Part shown: one piece after another, positions 1 to 10,309 of the stretch | Layout: every line of letters begins with the position of its first letter | Numbering within the stretch: the first letter of the stretch is position 1 | Source: Gonatopus flavifemur | Taxonomy: Eukaryota > Arthropoda > Insecta > Hymenoptera > Dryinidae | Length of the DNA: 64,000 nucleotides | NCBI GenBank assembly: GCA_018340375.1 | Contig: JAFFJZ010000030.1 | Location: forward strand, 310,001 to 374,000 | Direction: 5' to 3' | Position numbers and translations under genes: made by a program | Notes under the pieces: model-generated | The model's database searches: none | Told to the model about the DNA's origin: nothing | What the model saw: the letters and a program-made list of their open reading frames with translations, nothing else

Positions 1-840
1 TGAAGTAGGTCGATGATGTTGGTGTTCAAGAATCGACATCAGAAGTTCTGGAGAATTCAAATTCGTTTTTGGACTATATCCAAAAAGTTCTTTTGTATAT
101 ACGAAGAAAATATTGGATAATTGTATGAACAATCTTATTTAATTTTTATAGTACTCTGAATTGAATGAAAAATACTTCTCATGTCACTGAAAATGATAAA
201 ATTTCAAATTTACATTAAAATGTGTGTTATTTTAACAGCAGCACTCACGTTAACATGTATTGCATGACATTAATATTACTTTTTTTAATATGATTCCTTC
301 TGCATTCTTCATTCAATATGTGGAAGATAAATTTTCTACAATGCAATGCGACCGAGTTTTTATGATCACGTGATCTTAACAGTGAGCCAAAGAGAACAAT
401 TTATTTCTATACACGAAAAAACAGGAAAAATAGATTAAATGAATAGAGCGGGGAAAAAATGTTCCCTATAAATTAAAATAATGAAACTTGAATTTCAACT
501 ACGGGATTTCTTTTCTCAGCTTCTCTCTCATTTCTGTTTGATAGGGCGATAGTTGCAGAATTTTTGGCTGAAAAATTGTTATCCTAGGTTTCCGATTTTG
601 TTTTTTAGGCACCTTGACAAGAGTTACAAGTAGATGAATAAGATGACACCGGTACAAGAGATCATTAGTCATGCGTTGTACACGTTAACCGCAACTGTCT
701 AATAAATTACATCTCTTGTTTTCTACAGTAATTTGCGATCTGATATTCATTCACCAATTTACCCATTAGTACACCTCTGATAACAATATAATTCAAAGTT
801 CAATAGAAATATCATCAAAATTATTACAAATAGAAATATA
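1..840. other. No gene recognised
   Basis: AT-rich sequence downstream of SSR3 with no coding frame, RNA gene or repeat terminus that I can support. Confidence 0.5.
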
Positions 841-846
841 TTTATT
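841..846 (-). terminator. Poly(A) signal of SSR3
   Basis: AATAAA on the minus strand, about 160 nt past the SSR3 stop codon (1008-1010). It is the first canonical signal I see after the stop, so it is the probable 3' end signal of that transcript. Confidence 0.6.
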
Positions 847-1007
847 GATTCAATGATAAATGATGATTGTTGCACTGTTTGACAATTCGAAAGACTGAAT
901 AAATTAAATAACAAATTTTACAAAATCTAGAGTATCTTATAGTGTGTCTTATATCTGTACAAAAAATTTTTATGGAAAGAGAAGAATAATAAATTAGAAT
1001 GCATCTA

Positions 1008-2922
1008 TTATTGCGATCCTGTAGATAAAAGTGCCAAAAATGCACTGGTAGCTCCAACAGAAAGAATATAATTGACGGCTGGTGTAAATGTTCTCAAAAC
1101 ATAAAAGGAAGACACGATAACGAAGGCGAGGAACAGTGCGTTGTTGTAGAATATGGAGAAAGTCGTCGCTTCGTAGTCTGCAACTTCGTTCTTCTTCCAT
1201 AATATCCTGAATAATTGATTATTTTATTACTAGATCACGAAAATAACAGGAAATTGAAAGAACGAAGATATGTAATTCATTTGAGAATTATCAAAACCTT
1301 ATACGTAGAATTGACCCAACCCTACCAACACCAACAAAAGTCAATTTTCAGAGAATTCTTGAAAAACTATAATCTTTTACAATCTATTCTTTTTTTGTTC
1401 TTTTTTTCTTTTTGTGAAATTTATAATGAGAAAGTCTATGGTTATGATTTATAAATTCTATGAACTGAAGAGAAAAAACGTGTTTTTCTGTCCCCTTTCA
1501 ATCAACAATCTAAGAAACAGACAGTGTTATAAACGAGAGAGGTTCAACATATGCTCCTCTCAATAGAATAAGACTGAACTGCATACTGTCAAATAATGGA
1601 CATTATAATCACCCTGGGTGTTTCGTTTATAATAGACAATAATAAGGAACATCAATATCACAAAACATTAAAAAACTGGTATTGATACTGATTCAACACA
1701 CTTTCTAAATTCAAAATTATTTTGAATTCATCATAAATCATATACTCGGGTAATGAATAAAAATTCAAGTTAATAACTCCTAAATGTAAAAGAAGTAAAA
1801 TTTTGTTCCAAAATATCCATGAATAGCAAAAGAATTCAGATTTTAATCCCTCACACCTTGTAAAAATAATTTGCGAAAAATTTCTGAATTTTGATAAGCT
1901 TGGGTTCTTTTTGATACCATATGGTGTTGTTTCAACGAAGCTTCAAATAATAATAATACAGGGCAATTTGGTGATACAATTAAACAAATTATCCAAATTT
2001 ATCAAAAAATTACCTCTCATCTTTTTCTTTTTTGCTCATTTTCTTGTCTTCTGCTAATTTACGACTCATTTCTTTCGTTATAGCATCTTCTCTCTTGACT
2101 GCGATCTATATCCAACAAACATGAATTAGATGGAAGAATTAAATACTTTTCATGTAAAATTCTTCCTTGATCCATATGGATCACACTCAATAGGTAATCA
2201 ATTTACTAGAATCTTTCCACTCTATTTGGATTAAGAATAACAGTCAATTTCTAGCCTTATGAGTGAGATTTATACAACCAACACAGAAAAAACAGTACAG
2301 TAATGGTCATTTGGCTACAGCACTCATTTTTCTGGGCAAAGTAACCTTTACTGTGTTAAAAACAACAAGTGATGTGGCAAAGTAACCATTACTGTGCTGT
2401 TTTCTCCGTGAAGCGAACAATGATTTTAGAAAAATGAGAAACGATGAATACCTTATGTTTCAAAACAAACTTGGTGTTCCTGTAAGCCATCGCAAGAGCA
2501 TAAGTACTTGCCAATGTGACCAAAACAAAGGAAATCATATTAGAGTATAAATCAATCAAGTGAATCCTCCAGAAAAGCCCTGAAATGATAAATATTTCAT
2601 TAAGTTTCAAAATCAATCTGACATAAGGTTAACTTTGATAATACACATATTTGGTTGCACGGATTAATGAAAATGCAGATATCATGACAGAAGTTGAAAT
2701 TGAAAATTCCAATGAATTCATATTAAAATGTGAAGTTATGAAAATGAATGATATTATCGATGGTTTCTGATGAATATGAATTTTATACTTACAGATGGGG
2801 ATTGCAGAAACAATCAAGGCATTTCCATAAAACAAAGCCGAAGATTTAGTTGAAACATTTCTAGAAAAATCTTGTAAAAGGAGTTCTTCTTCTTTGGTAA
2901 ATGCTTTAGATTTTGATGCCAT
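1008..2922 (-). CDS. SSR3: Translocon-associated protein subunit gamma, four exons
   Basis: TRAP-gamma is a multi-pass ER membrane subunit of the TRAP complex, which sits beside the Sec61 channel and assists protein translocation. Four coding exons: 2922-2793, 2579-2452, 2105-2014 and 1206-1008. Together they give 549 nt (182 residues plus stop TAA), close to the roughly 185 residues of animal TRAP-gamma. All introns have GT-AG ends and the frame is preserved across every junction. Exon 1 encodes the conserved LLLQDFSRN and [17 protein letters not shown] split codon gives W at the exon 1/2 junction (IPI-W-LFWRI). Exon 2 ends in KFVLKHK, exon 3 encodes the cytosolic charged segment [15 protein letters not shown], and exon 4 starts [17 protein letters not shown] and ends LLSTGSQ. 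The start is chosen because [13 protein letters not shown] aligns with the family N-terminus, although the frame stays open upstream to about 3021. Intron 2 holds a MITE. The identification is firm from family knowledge; expression is not shown. Confidence 0.96.
2282..2410. mobile_element. Intronic CACGG-type MITE, 129 bp
   Basis: Lies in intron 2 of SSR3. The left end reads CACAGAAAAAACAGTACAG and the right end complements it, finishing CTGTTTTCTCCGTG. AA flanks both sides, fitting a 2-bp target duplication. The inner ends (GTAATGGT and ACCATTAC) are also complementary. It belongs to the group with CACGG-like termini seen throughout the window. Confidence 0.75.
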
Positions 2923-3115
2923 TGCTGAATCGGTTGATGAAATCTTGACAAATTTGAATATGCTACTGTGATCAAGCTGTAAATCTACACTCAAAGAATG
3001 TCTCTTCTGAAATACACGCAAGCGCAGTGAGTATTATGGAAACACGTTTGACAACGTGTCTAGCGAAACGTCACAGATTTAAATGCGAACACCAAAATTC
3101 ATCAAGGAGAACGTG

Positions 3116-3213
3116 CACAAGCTACGTAAACGTGAACGTAAGGGACGGAAGGTTGCGCAGATCTCATATACGGTTCCTGCGCATCCGTTCTTACGTTTAC
3201 GTCAATTCTGTAT
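3116..3213. mobile_element. Short palindromic MITE (ACGTAAACGT family), copy 1
   Basis: About 98 bp with inverted ends: CACAAGCTACGTAAACGTGA at the left and CTTACGTTTACGT at the right. The middle is shared with the copy at 6929-7024 (GCGCAGATCTC, CTGCGCATCC). A half copy is at 7507-7552. Confidence 0.65.
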
Positions 3214-3590
3214 ACAGACAAACCATTGAGACTGGATTTCCATGGATTTATAAAGAGGAGCAGGGCTCGATGGATGCTGAATTTTACCGCGTCAATATTT
3301 ATTTAAAATGAACAGAAAGTATTAAAAACTATGATATGAACATATTTTTTTCGAATATACGTATGTAATGCAAATATAAAAGAAAAAAATGTATGTAATG
3401 ACGGATTATTTTTTTTTTTTTGACACAGAGCACAAGAAATTATGGTAGACAGGGTGACATAAGTACGAAGGCCGGCCCTATTAGAACGCCAATACACGAT
3501 ATTTCGATTGAGAAACAGGGTTTTTCCAATCGTCGCTACGTGGCGTACCATTGCAAAGTATTTCATCCCGATGAAAATATCGTATTAAAA

Positions 3591-3600
3591 ATATATAAAC
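3591..3600 (+). promoter_or_regulatory. TATA-like box upstream of U2 (conserved in both copies)
   Basis: ATATATAAAC lies about 22-31 nt upstream of the U2 5' end and is identical in the other copy. Insect U2 genes normally rely on a proximal sequence element near -60 rather than a TATA box. The block around 3555-3575 is the likely place for that element, but I cannot prove it from one locus. Confidence 0.35.
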
Positions 3601-3621
3601 GGGGTAAGATCAAGGTATGGC

Positions 3622-3809
3622 ATCGCTTCTCGGCACATTGTGCTAAGATCAAAGTGTAGTATCTGTTCTTATCAGCTTAATATCTGATACACTTCCCATC
3701 GGGAAGTCAGAATATTAAACTGATTTTTGAAATCGGACGGGAATCCGAAGCTTGCTTCGGTCTTGTCATGGGTTGCCTAGACATTGCAGTGTCGTCTAGG
3801 TCGGCCCCC
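3622..3809 (+). ncRNA. U2 spliceosomal snRNA, copy A
   Basis: U2 snRNA pairs with the intron branch point in the spliceosome. The 5' end ATCGCTTCTCGG is the U2 start. The segment AAGATCAAAGTGTAGTATCT contains the branch-point recognition motif GTAGTA at 3656-3661. It continues with TGTTCTTATCAGCTTAATAT, a 7-bp hairpin ACTTCCC-ATC-GGGAAGT, an Sm-type site ATTTTTG at 3723-3729, and a final hairpin with loop ATTGCAGT, the U2B''/A' binding loop of known U2. Stem I differs from the common GGCC/GGCT pairing: it reads GCAC-ATT-GTGC and stays paired. Length is 188 nt, normal for U2. The 3' end at GGCCCCC is approximate. No substitution breaks a known functional element, so it looks like a working gene. 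Confidence 0.95.
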
Positions 3810-3974
3810 ATTATGGATTATAAAGAGAACCTATTTTCAATAACTGAATTCAGTCACGTGTTGATTCACCATATATTTTATACTCCCAACTCCAATTCAT
3901 AACACTTTGATGACTGGTATTAGAACCGTCATTACGATGTTCTTATTAATCGTAAAAACCCAGTAGGATGAATG

Positions 3975-4196
3975 TGACTGAAATTTGAATGGTTTATTGA
4001 AACGAATTAATAATCGAAATACGAAATATTCAGACCCAACCCCAGTCAAAGACACAGAATCTTGCAGCACATTCTTCGAACGATATCTTCAATTTTAAGG
4101 AGTTAATCCTGGAAGGTGGTGAATAACGATGATTTATCAGATTTTGTGAGTTTAAATTTTCGTTTCGTTTTTATAAACGATTCAAATTCCTACAAC
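3975..4196. mobile_element. MITE downstream of U2 copy A
   Basis: About 220 bp. Inverted ends GAATTTGAATCGTT-like (here AAATTTGAATGGTT) and AAACGATTCAAATTCCTAC. The same element occupies the matching position in the other U2 arm, so it was inserted before the inverted duplication. A third, independent copy is at 15655-15865. Confidence 0.7.
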
Positions 4197-4257
4197 ATCA
4201 AAGAAAAGAGATAAGATCCCCGTAAAAGAACATTCCATTGAAAAGAATTGACTTTCA

Positions 4258-5909
4258 CACGTGTGAATAAGATTTGTTGGTATTCGTAAAACCAAGTACT
4301 TTATCTCTAACCTATACAGATGTATATTTATAGTTTCACTAGGAAGGAAAAGTACCAAACAGCCATAAAAATATGCTTTTTATTGAATATTTGAAAATAT
4401 TTCATTCCAGAAGTTTAAAACTATTGTTAGAATCCCAATTATCAAGAATTGCGTCAATATATTAAGATTCACATAACCTCAAAATTGACGCGAAACAAAA
4501 TTTTACTAAATGCAATGTATTGGAGAGATGCAAATGTAATTCATAAAATCTATCGACACAAGCTCCACGGCAGTTCATTTGCATCTTCTCGAAATGAAGA
4601 ATATTAAAAGATTTGGCGCAAGTTTGATGATTCAAAAATTCTCATCTTAAATGTTTCATAAACGTTCCCTGGAACCCTCAATAAGACTATATCGGACATT
4701 CGTATATCCCTGGTATATACATGCGATGTTTTCTGAACGTCCCGACACATTTTTAGAACATTCCAATGTTTCAGAAGACGATCCAAGGTGTTGATAGTAC
4801 CTCCCGGTTCTGTATGGGCGCGATCCATTGTAATTATCCAAACGTAGTGACATTTTCGTTACGATTGTAAACGAAAATTATAATAGTTCTATATCAGCAA
4901 AATAACTGAATGAGAGAGAAAAATTGCAAACTTTAATATCTGCGGTTGTAATCATTCGGATTCACATGAAATTTGTATCAAAGTTGTGGACAGAGTTGAT
5001 AATGGTCGCATATAAATTTTAGACTGATTCATTCATAGGTCGCAGATAGGATAGAAAAAATGTGCACGAAAAAAACGTATTTTCACGAGGGCGTACGTCT
5101 TCCGTTCTGAGTATCTAGTTGAAATGAAATCTTTACTACCCTTATATACAGTATAATAATAATATAAGTTTAATGTTCGACCTTGCCCATTTTGGTGTCT
5201 ACGTCTCTACGTCTTGTTTATCATAAAAACTTTGCTATATAATATTCATTTTCTACAAAAATGTCCTGTTTTCATAAAATAAATTGTTTTCTTTTGTAAT
5301 CATTGTTAAGATGGTTTTTTTTTTAATGAAATACGAACAAGGGAGTATATACTAATTATTATCGGAGTATCCCTGTAAAAAATTATTCATTTGAAAGTAC
5401 TCAAATGAATTGAAAATTCCAATGAGAATAATACAATTTCTGAATTGCATCGAAGGAATATAAATAGAAACTCATTTTCCAAAATAACTGTTCCAACTGA
5501 AAACGTAACTTGAGAGCTCTTTGCATTCGGGCGAATAAAGAGTTTCAGTGATTTCAATTCGAAACAATGTAACGCTTTCAATCAATCGCACAGAAATTAA
5601 ATGATATGGAACGAAATTTCAATTTAATCATAACTCTATGGAAAATTTACATCAGAAGCGGATACAAACGTTATTCATTTACTACATGTTTCTTTCATCG
5701 TAATTTACCATGGCATAATGCAAGGAGATTTAAGAACTAACCGAAACGGTGGACACTCAATTTCTAAAAAAAGAGGTACTGCATCGTCTTTATGAATTAA
5801 TGAATCTGTATATGATGATTAATAAACTTAATATCTATTTATGCATTCAATAAATGATATATCTATCTCATTATCCCGAAGAGAACATGAAGCTTCAGCG
5901 AACGTTCGA
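4258..5909. other. Spacer between the U2 arms, no gene recognised
   Basis: 1,652 bp separating the arms. I see no coding frame, RNA gene or transposon terminus that I can support. Confidence 0.5.
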
Positions 5910-5967
5910 AAGTCAATTCTTTTCAATGGAATGTTCTTTTATGGGAATCTTATCTCTTTTCTTCGAT

Positions 5968-6188
5968 GTTGTAGGAATTTGAATCGTTCATAAAAACGAA
6001 ACGAAAATTTAAACTCACAAAATCTTATAAATCATCGTTATTCACCACCTTCCAGAATTAACTCCTTAAAATTGAAGATATCGTTCGAAGAATGTGCTGC
6101 AAGATTCTATGTCGTTAACTGGGGTTGGATTTGAATATTTCGTCATTCGATTATTAATTCGTTTCAATAAACGATTCAAATTTCAGTC
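5968..6188. mobile_element. MITE downstream of U2 copy B
   Basis: Counterpart of 3975-4196, with ends GTTGTAGGAATTTGAATCGT and ACGATTCAAATTTCAG. Confidence 0.7.
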
Positions 6189-6355
6189 ACATTTCTTCTT
6201 ACTGGGTTTTTACGATTAATAAGAACATCGTAATGACGGTTCTAATACCAGCCATCAAAGTGTTATGAATTGGAGTTGGGAATATAAAATATATGATGAA
6301 TCAACACGTGACTGAATTCAGTTATTGAAAATAGGTTCTCTTTATAATCCATAAT

Positions 6356-6543
6356 GGGGGCCGACCTAGACGACACTGCAATGTCTAGGCAACCCATGAC
6401 AAGACCGAAGCAAGCTTCGGATTCCCGTCCGATTTCAAAAATCAGTTTAATATTCTGACTTCCCGATGGGAAGTGTATCAGATATTAAGCTGATAAGAAC
6501 AGATACTACACTTTGATCTTAGCACAATGTGCCGAGAAGCGAT
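6356..6543 (-). ncRNA. U2 spliceosomal snRNA, copy B
   Basis: Reverse-strand copy of the gene at 3622-3809. By eye all 188 nt are the same, including GTAGTA, the Sm-type site and the altered stem I. The last bases before the 5' end differ slightly (ATCCAAGTATGGC here, ATCAAGGTATGGC in copy A), while the upstream TATA-like and ATTTCATCCCGATG blocks are shared. The two genes point toward each other. Both look functional. Confidence 0.95.
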
Positions 6544-6928
6544 GCCATACTTGGATCTTACCCCGTTTATATATTTTTAATACGATATTTTCATCGGGAT
6601 GAAATACTTTGCAATGGTACGCCACGTAGCGGCGATTGGAAAAACCCTATTTCTCAATCAAAATACCGTGTATTGGCGTTCGAATAGGGCCGGTCTTCGT
6701 ACTTATGTCGCCCTGTCCACCAAAATTTCTTGTGCTCTGTGTCGAAGAAAAGAAATAAACGGGAAAGTATTGGATCACATCATTGAAGATTTCCACTGTA
6801 AACAATATTTCCTGTAAATTACTCACATTCAAACTCATCTCCACAGTTTCTTGTGAACGCCATTGTCCCAACCCTGTGCTCAGTGTTGTGATATTAGTGA
6901 TATTACAGAAATGTGTCAGGGCCCAAGC

Positions 6929-7024
6929 ACACAAGTCACGTAAACGTGAACGTAAGGAACGGAAGCCTGCGCAAATCTCGTATACGGTTTCTGCGCATCC
7001 ATTCTTACGTTTACGTAGCTTGTG
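6929..7024. mobile_element. Short palindromic MITE (ACGTAAACGT family), copy 2
   Basis: Ends CACAAGTCACGTAAACGTGA and CTTACGTTTACGTAGCTTGTG. Same family and orientation as 3116-3213. Confidence 0.65.
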
Positions 7025-8007
7025 TATCTCAAGGAATATCAGGAGGGAACGTATTAGTTGGAGGGGTAGAAATTATTGAAACGGCAACTCGCACCTTCAA
7101 GATCAACTCTCTTATGGCTCCAATCAACGGAAGTTTTGTTTCCAAAAGTAAAATTTACTTATTACTTCTGGAATTGTGCTCACATTGATTGGACTCATCA
7201 GAAAGTAGATCTTAAGGGTGTGGGTTTTCGTTTCATCCCTACCACCACTATGTTCCCTCCTGATCCTGATACTCCTCGGTGTGTCCAGGGTTGGCACGTA
7301 ATATACTTCTAAGTATTTTACATAGTTTACGACACGTAAGAAACCGAGTATCTTACGCATGAAACCAACCCCTTGCCTTTGGGGGGACAGGAGGGTTCAA
7401 GTATCTTACATATATTACGTGTCAGAAACCAAGTATGATACGTAAGAAATTGAAAAATCAGGTAATAAACCCAACCCTGGGTGTGTCTAGGCCATAAAGG
7501 CCCAGACACACAAGCTACGTAAACGTAAGAACGAATGCGTAGAAACCATATACAACATCTGTAGGTTAATATGTTGATAATCGTTCGCATAATTATGAGG
7601 AATCATTTGCTGTTCCAATTTCATATTCAAAGCTCAATTTTAGTAATGTACTTTTTCCCTGTGGATTTAAAATTTTTATTTATTGCTTAGTTGACCATAA
7701 AGTACGTAGCAAAATTTTGTCCATTCCTTGAAGGACTCGATGGTCCTTAAATCGTTCACGCCTAATGTAGGTGATAAAGTTACCAACGTTGAGCATGAAC
7801 ATTTTACAAGATTCTGTAATATCACAGCGCTGAGCGTACGGGTTCTACAATAAGTAATTTATTTCCCCTATGTTGAGCGCAGTGCTTTCACAAGAAACTG
7901 TAATTTTCAATTTTAATGTGGGTAATTTACAGGGAATGTGTTTCACAGTGTGATTTTGAAATTCGGTTTTCCGAATATTCGTTTTGATACTTTTACTGAA
8001 CTTTTAC
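7025..8007. other. Repeat-rich stretch without a gene
   Basis: Contains a half copy of the ACGTAAACGT MITE at 7507-7552. Around 7320-7460 there are short repeated motifs of the form ACGTAAGAAACC and AAGTATCTTAC. No credible coding region. Confidence 0.4.
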
Positions 8008-8178
8008 TTAACCCTGGAATGGTCGCGTGGGTGACATCTGTCATCCAGTACTACTTTTTCCAGTAGCGATTGTTATTATTGCGAATCGATGCCACCAGAT
8101 CAACAGTACCTTTCCAAAAGGCTTCTCGCTGCCCAATCAATTTGCAATGACTATTAAATGTCACCCACGCGACCATTC
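8008..8178. mobile_element. piggyBac-like terminal region
   Basis: TTAA at 8008-8011 followed by CCCTGGAATGGTCGCGTGGG. A complementary block, TGTCACCCACGCGACCATTC, lies at 8159-8178. TTAA plus CCCT is the piggyBac hallmark. The right TTAA is not clear, so this is a degenerate terminus or internal repeat. Confidence 0.55.
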
Positions 8179-8212
8179 GTGTAACATTTTTTGACTATCG
8201 GATGAATTTTAG

Positions 8213-8410
8213 ATGACTTTTAATTTAGCTTATCCAGAAAGTACACGTAGACGATGTGGGAGGTCAAAAAACAAAATCACCCGGAAATGGTGTGAAAAAT
8301 GTGGAAAATTAATATGCAACGAACATCTCTGTTCCTTCGTGCTCCGTGTTATGAACGTGTACAGAGGTGGGATTCCTGACAGCACAAGTTGCAGTGCAAC
8401 TGTTGATTGA
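8213..8410 (+). pseudogene. piggyBac transposase C-terminal Cys-rich remnant
   Basis: The translation contains RRRCGRSKNK, then WCEKCGKLICNEH. This matches the cysteine-rich zinc-binding tail of piggyBac transposases (spaced Cys pairs, then C...H near the C-terminus), which binds the element ends. Everything N-terminal to it, including the catalytic domain, is missing, and an in-frame stop directly precedes the ATG. The residues after the tail look like run-on sequence. It lies just right of a TTAA-CCCT terminus, so both probably come from one decayed element. Confidence 0.7.
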
Positions 8411-8570
8411 GTGTTGCTGCACCACTTGGTGTTTTGTTGTTGGAGGATTGTTCAATCTCACGTGTCATAGCTCCATGTATTCAAACATTTACGCAGCATC
8501 ATGACAACAACTTTCAAGTTTGCTGCATGTTGCTGCGCATTTGGCGACACAACCTCCCAGCAACTTCCCA

Positions 8571-8862
8571 CCCAGTGAACACACTTAAGAGGAAGAGATC
8601 TTTAAGAGGTCTTTTGAAAGACCTCTGTCAATATTCCCATATTGATATCTGAATGGTATCATTTTTCTGAGATCTCAGAAAAAAATCCTCTTAGAGAGTT
8701 CGTTTGGATAAAATTCTGGCAATCTCTTATTTTCCTCAGAAATCGACGCATCTGATAACATTTTGATATCTTTATGTTAACCTTCTGAAAGATCTATCTG
8801 ACCTCTTACACATATTAAGGAGATCTTTAAGAGCTCCGGATGATAACATATTGTTCACTGGG
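8571..8862. mobile_element. MITE with CCCAGTGAAC ends
   Basis: 10-bp perfect inverted ends, CCCAGTGAAC and GTTCACTGGG. The interior is rich in GATCTTTAAGAG-type motifs, partly inverted. It sits inside a larger palindrome whose flanks carry CAGCAACTTCCCA on the left and TGGGAAGTTGTTG on the right. Confidence 0.6.
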
Positions 8863-10078
8863 CAACAACAGTTGCTCCGTGTTGTTGGGAAGTTGTTGCG
8901 AATTTTCCCAGCGCTTTGCTGTCTAGGATATTGAGAGGGAGGTAGCGTATAAAAAGTCAGGTTTTTATATGAACACCAGACTAATATAATGAGAAAAAAA
9001 TATTCCAAATTTACTTCAATCAAATAAGGTTTGTTAACTACTAATAAATCTTATTTGACTCAAATGATGTGTTCACAATTAATGAGTCTTCTTTGTCACA
9101 AACAAACTCCTCTGTCAGTGTGTGGCATTTCGTTTATTTTTATGTTTTTATATTTCAAGTGCCAGGAATGCTTAAATTTTTCTGATATTCTAAATCTGAG
9201 TTCCGTGATATAAAAAAATTGATGTACAAGAATTCCTTTCATCTGTTAGTCTTTTGAAACTTTCGTCGAATATTCATTAGTTCGAAAAGAGTTCTTGAAG
9301 AATTCTATTCTTGTTTTTGAAAAATAATTCTTCGTGCGTTATCAGGGATATTACTCGATTCTTGTGAAATAAAAAGAATATTTTTCCATGCCCTGAAAAT
9401 TGATGAAAAATTTTCTTTTTTCGATATTTTTCTTGAAGAAAAATACGTCGGGAAAATTCTCGAAAAAGAACAGTTTTTTTTTTATTTTTTTTTCCCGGTA
9501 ACATTGAACCCTAACAGCAATTGATAAAGTATCAAATCTTATTCCCTGAAAATTTCAGACAGTTGCATGAGTTCAGTTCGGAGAAATCTGACACCCAAAA
9601 TCTTTACTCGGATGGTACGCTGGTATCTTCCTAAGAGCGCAAGGATCACAGATCATTAGTTCTTCTGATCAACAGAAACTGAAGGTACAGACATCACAAT
9701 CAAAAAATTCTGTTTTTCTTGTTGCGTTTATTCAAACTTACCGCCCGAGAGATTTAGTTCAAGATGCGATAATTGATTGTCTAGATGTCACTACTCGCTA
9801 GATATCCGTATGTAGTATGTACTTCATTATTGAGTTTCCACCCACCCCCTGAAGTCATTCAACGACAAATGATACAAATCGGATGAACATTTGTTCTAGT
9901 TTTTCAATACACCCCTTTTTCTCACAGCTACATTGTTGCGTCAGAGAAACCAAAGAGGACTTCACATTTTTTTCTCCTATAATCGACATCCTTCAACATT
10001 AGGTTTTATGTAAATTCAACTAATCTTTCGAATTTTGATAAAGGTCAAGAAAAAATAACGGTGATAGTTATAATATAC
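8863..10078. other. No gene recognised
   Basis: Low-complexity AT-rich sequence with many AAAAATTCTTC-like motifs near 9280-9500. Nothing coding that I can support. Confidence 0.45.
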
Positions 10079-10084
10079 TTTATT
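10079..10084 (-). terminator. Poly(A) signal after the candidate exon
   Basis: AATAAA on the minus strand about 50 nt past the stop codon of the candidate exon at 10135-10301. The spacing suits a short 3' UTR. Confidence 0.45.
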
Positions 10085-10134
10085 AAACCTACATTGTAGA
10101 AAATGATAGTCAAAGAATTAAAACAGTGGTTCGA

Positions 10135-10301
10135 TCATCGAGGGTTCATTATTTGAAGGAATAGGGTTGGGCACCAAACGTAGTATACGCAGGCGTTAGC
10201 CCGGCTGCCGGGGGCTGTCTCGTTGTTCGTATCGTGCTCTTTGCTGTCATCGTTAAGCTTTAGTCGTTGGGACGACTCCGAGCCGTCTATATCGTGTAGA
10301 G
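10135..10301 (-). CDS. Probable terminal coding exon of an unidentified gene
   Basis: I do not recognise the protein. Seen: a splice acceptor TGTTCATTTAG immediately before 10301, then an open frame (the first two bases complete a split codon) reading LHDIDGSESSQRLKLNDDSK and ending VYYVWCPTLFLQIMNPR with stop TGA. A poly(A) signal follows about 50 nt later. The segment is richer in G+C than its surroundings, has a hydrophilic start and a short hydrophobic end, and shows no repeat character. Upstream exons would lie at higher coordinates on the minus strand, but I could not find them. It may be an alternative last exon of a gene with long introns. Chance is not excluded. Confidence 0.45.
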
Positions 10302-10309
10302 CTAAATGA

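Larger units (their letters stand above)
3422..4257 (+). repeat. Left arm of U2 inverted duplication
   Basis: Matches the reverse complement of 5910-6745 along its whole length with scattered substitutions. It holds about 200 bp of U2 upstream sequence, the U2 gene, and downstream sequence that includes a MITE. Confidence 0.9.
5910..6745 (-). repeat. Right arm of U2 inverted duplication
   Basis: Reverse-complement counterpart of 3422-4257. Homology stops at GACTTTC on both inner sides and at the ACAGAGCAC block on both outer sides. Flanks differ by scattered substitutions while the RNA region does not. Confidence 0.9.

Noticed and set aside
6599..6817. Open frame MKYFAMVRHV... present in both U2 arms
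   Set aside because: It is shared only because the arms are duplicated. It runs antisense through the U2 promoter region and the frames diverge at their ends.
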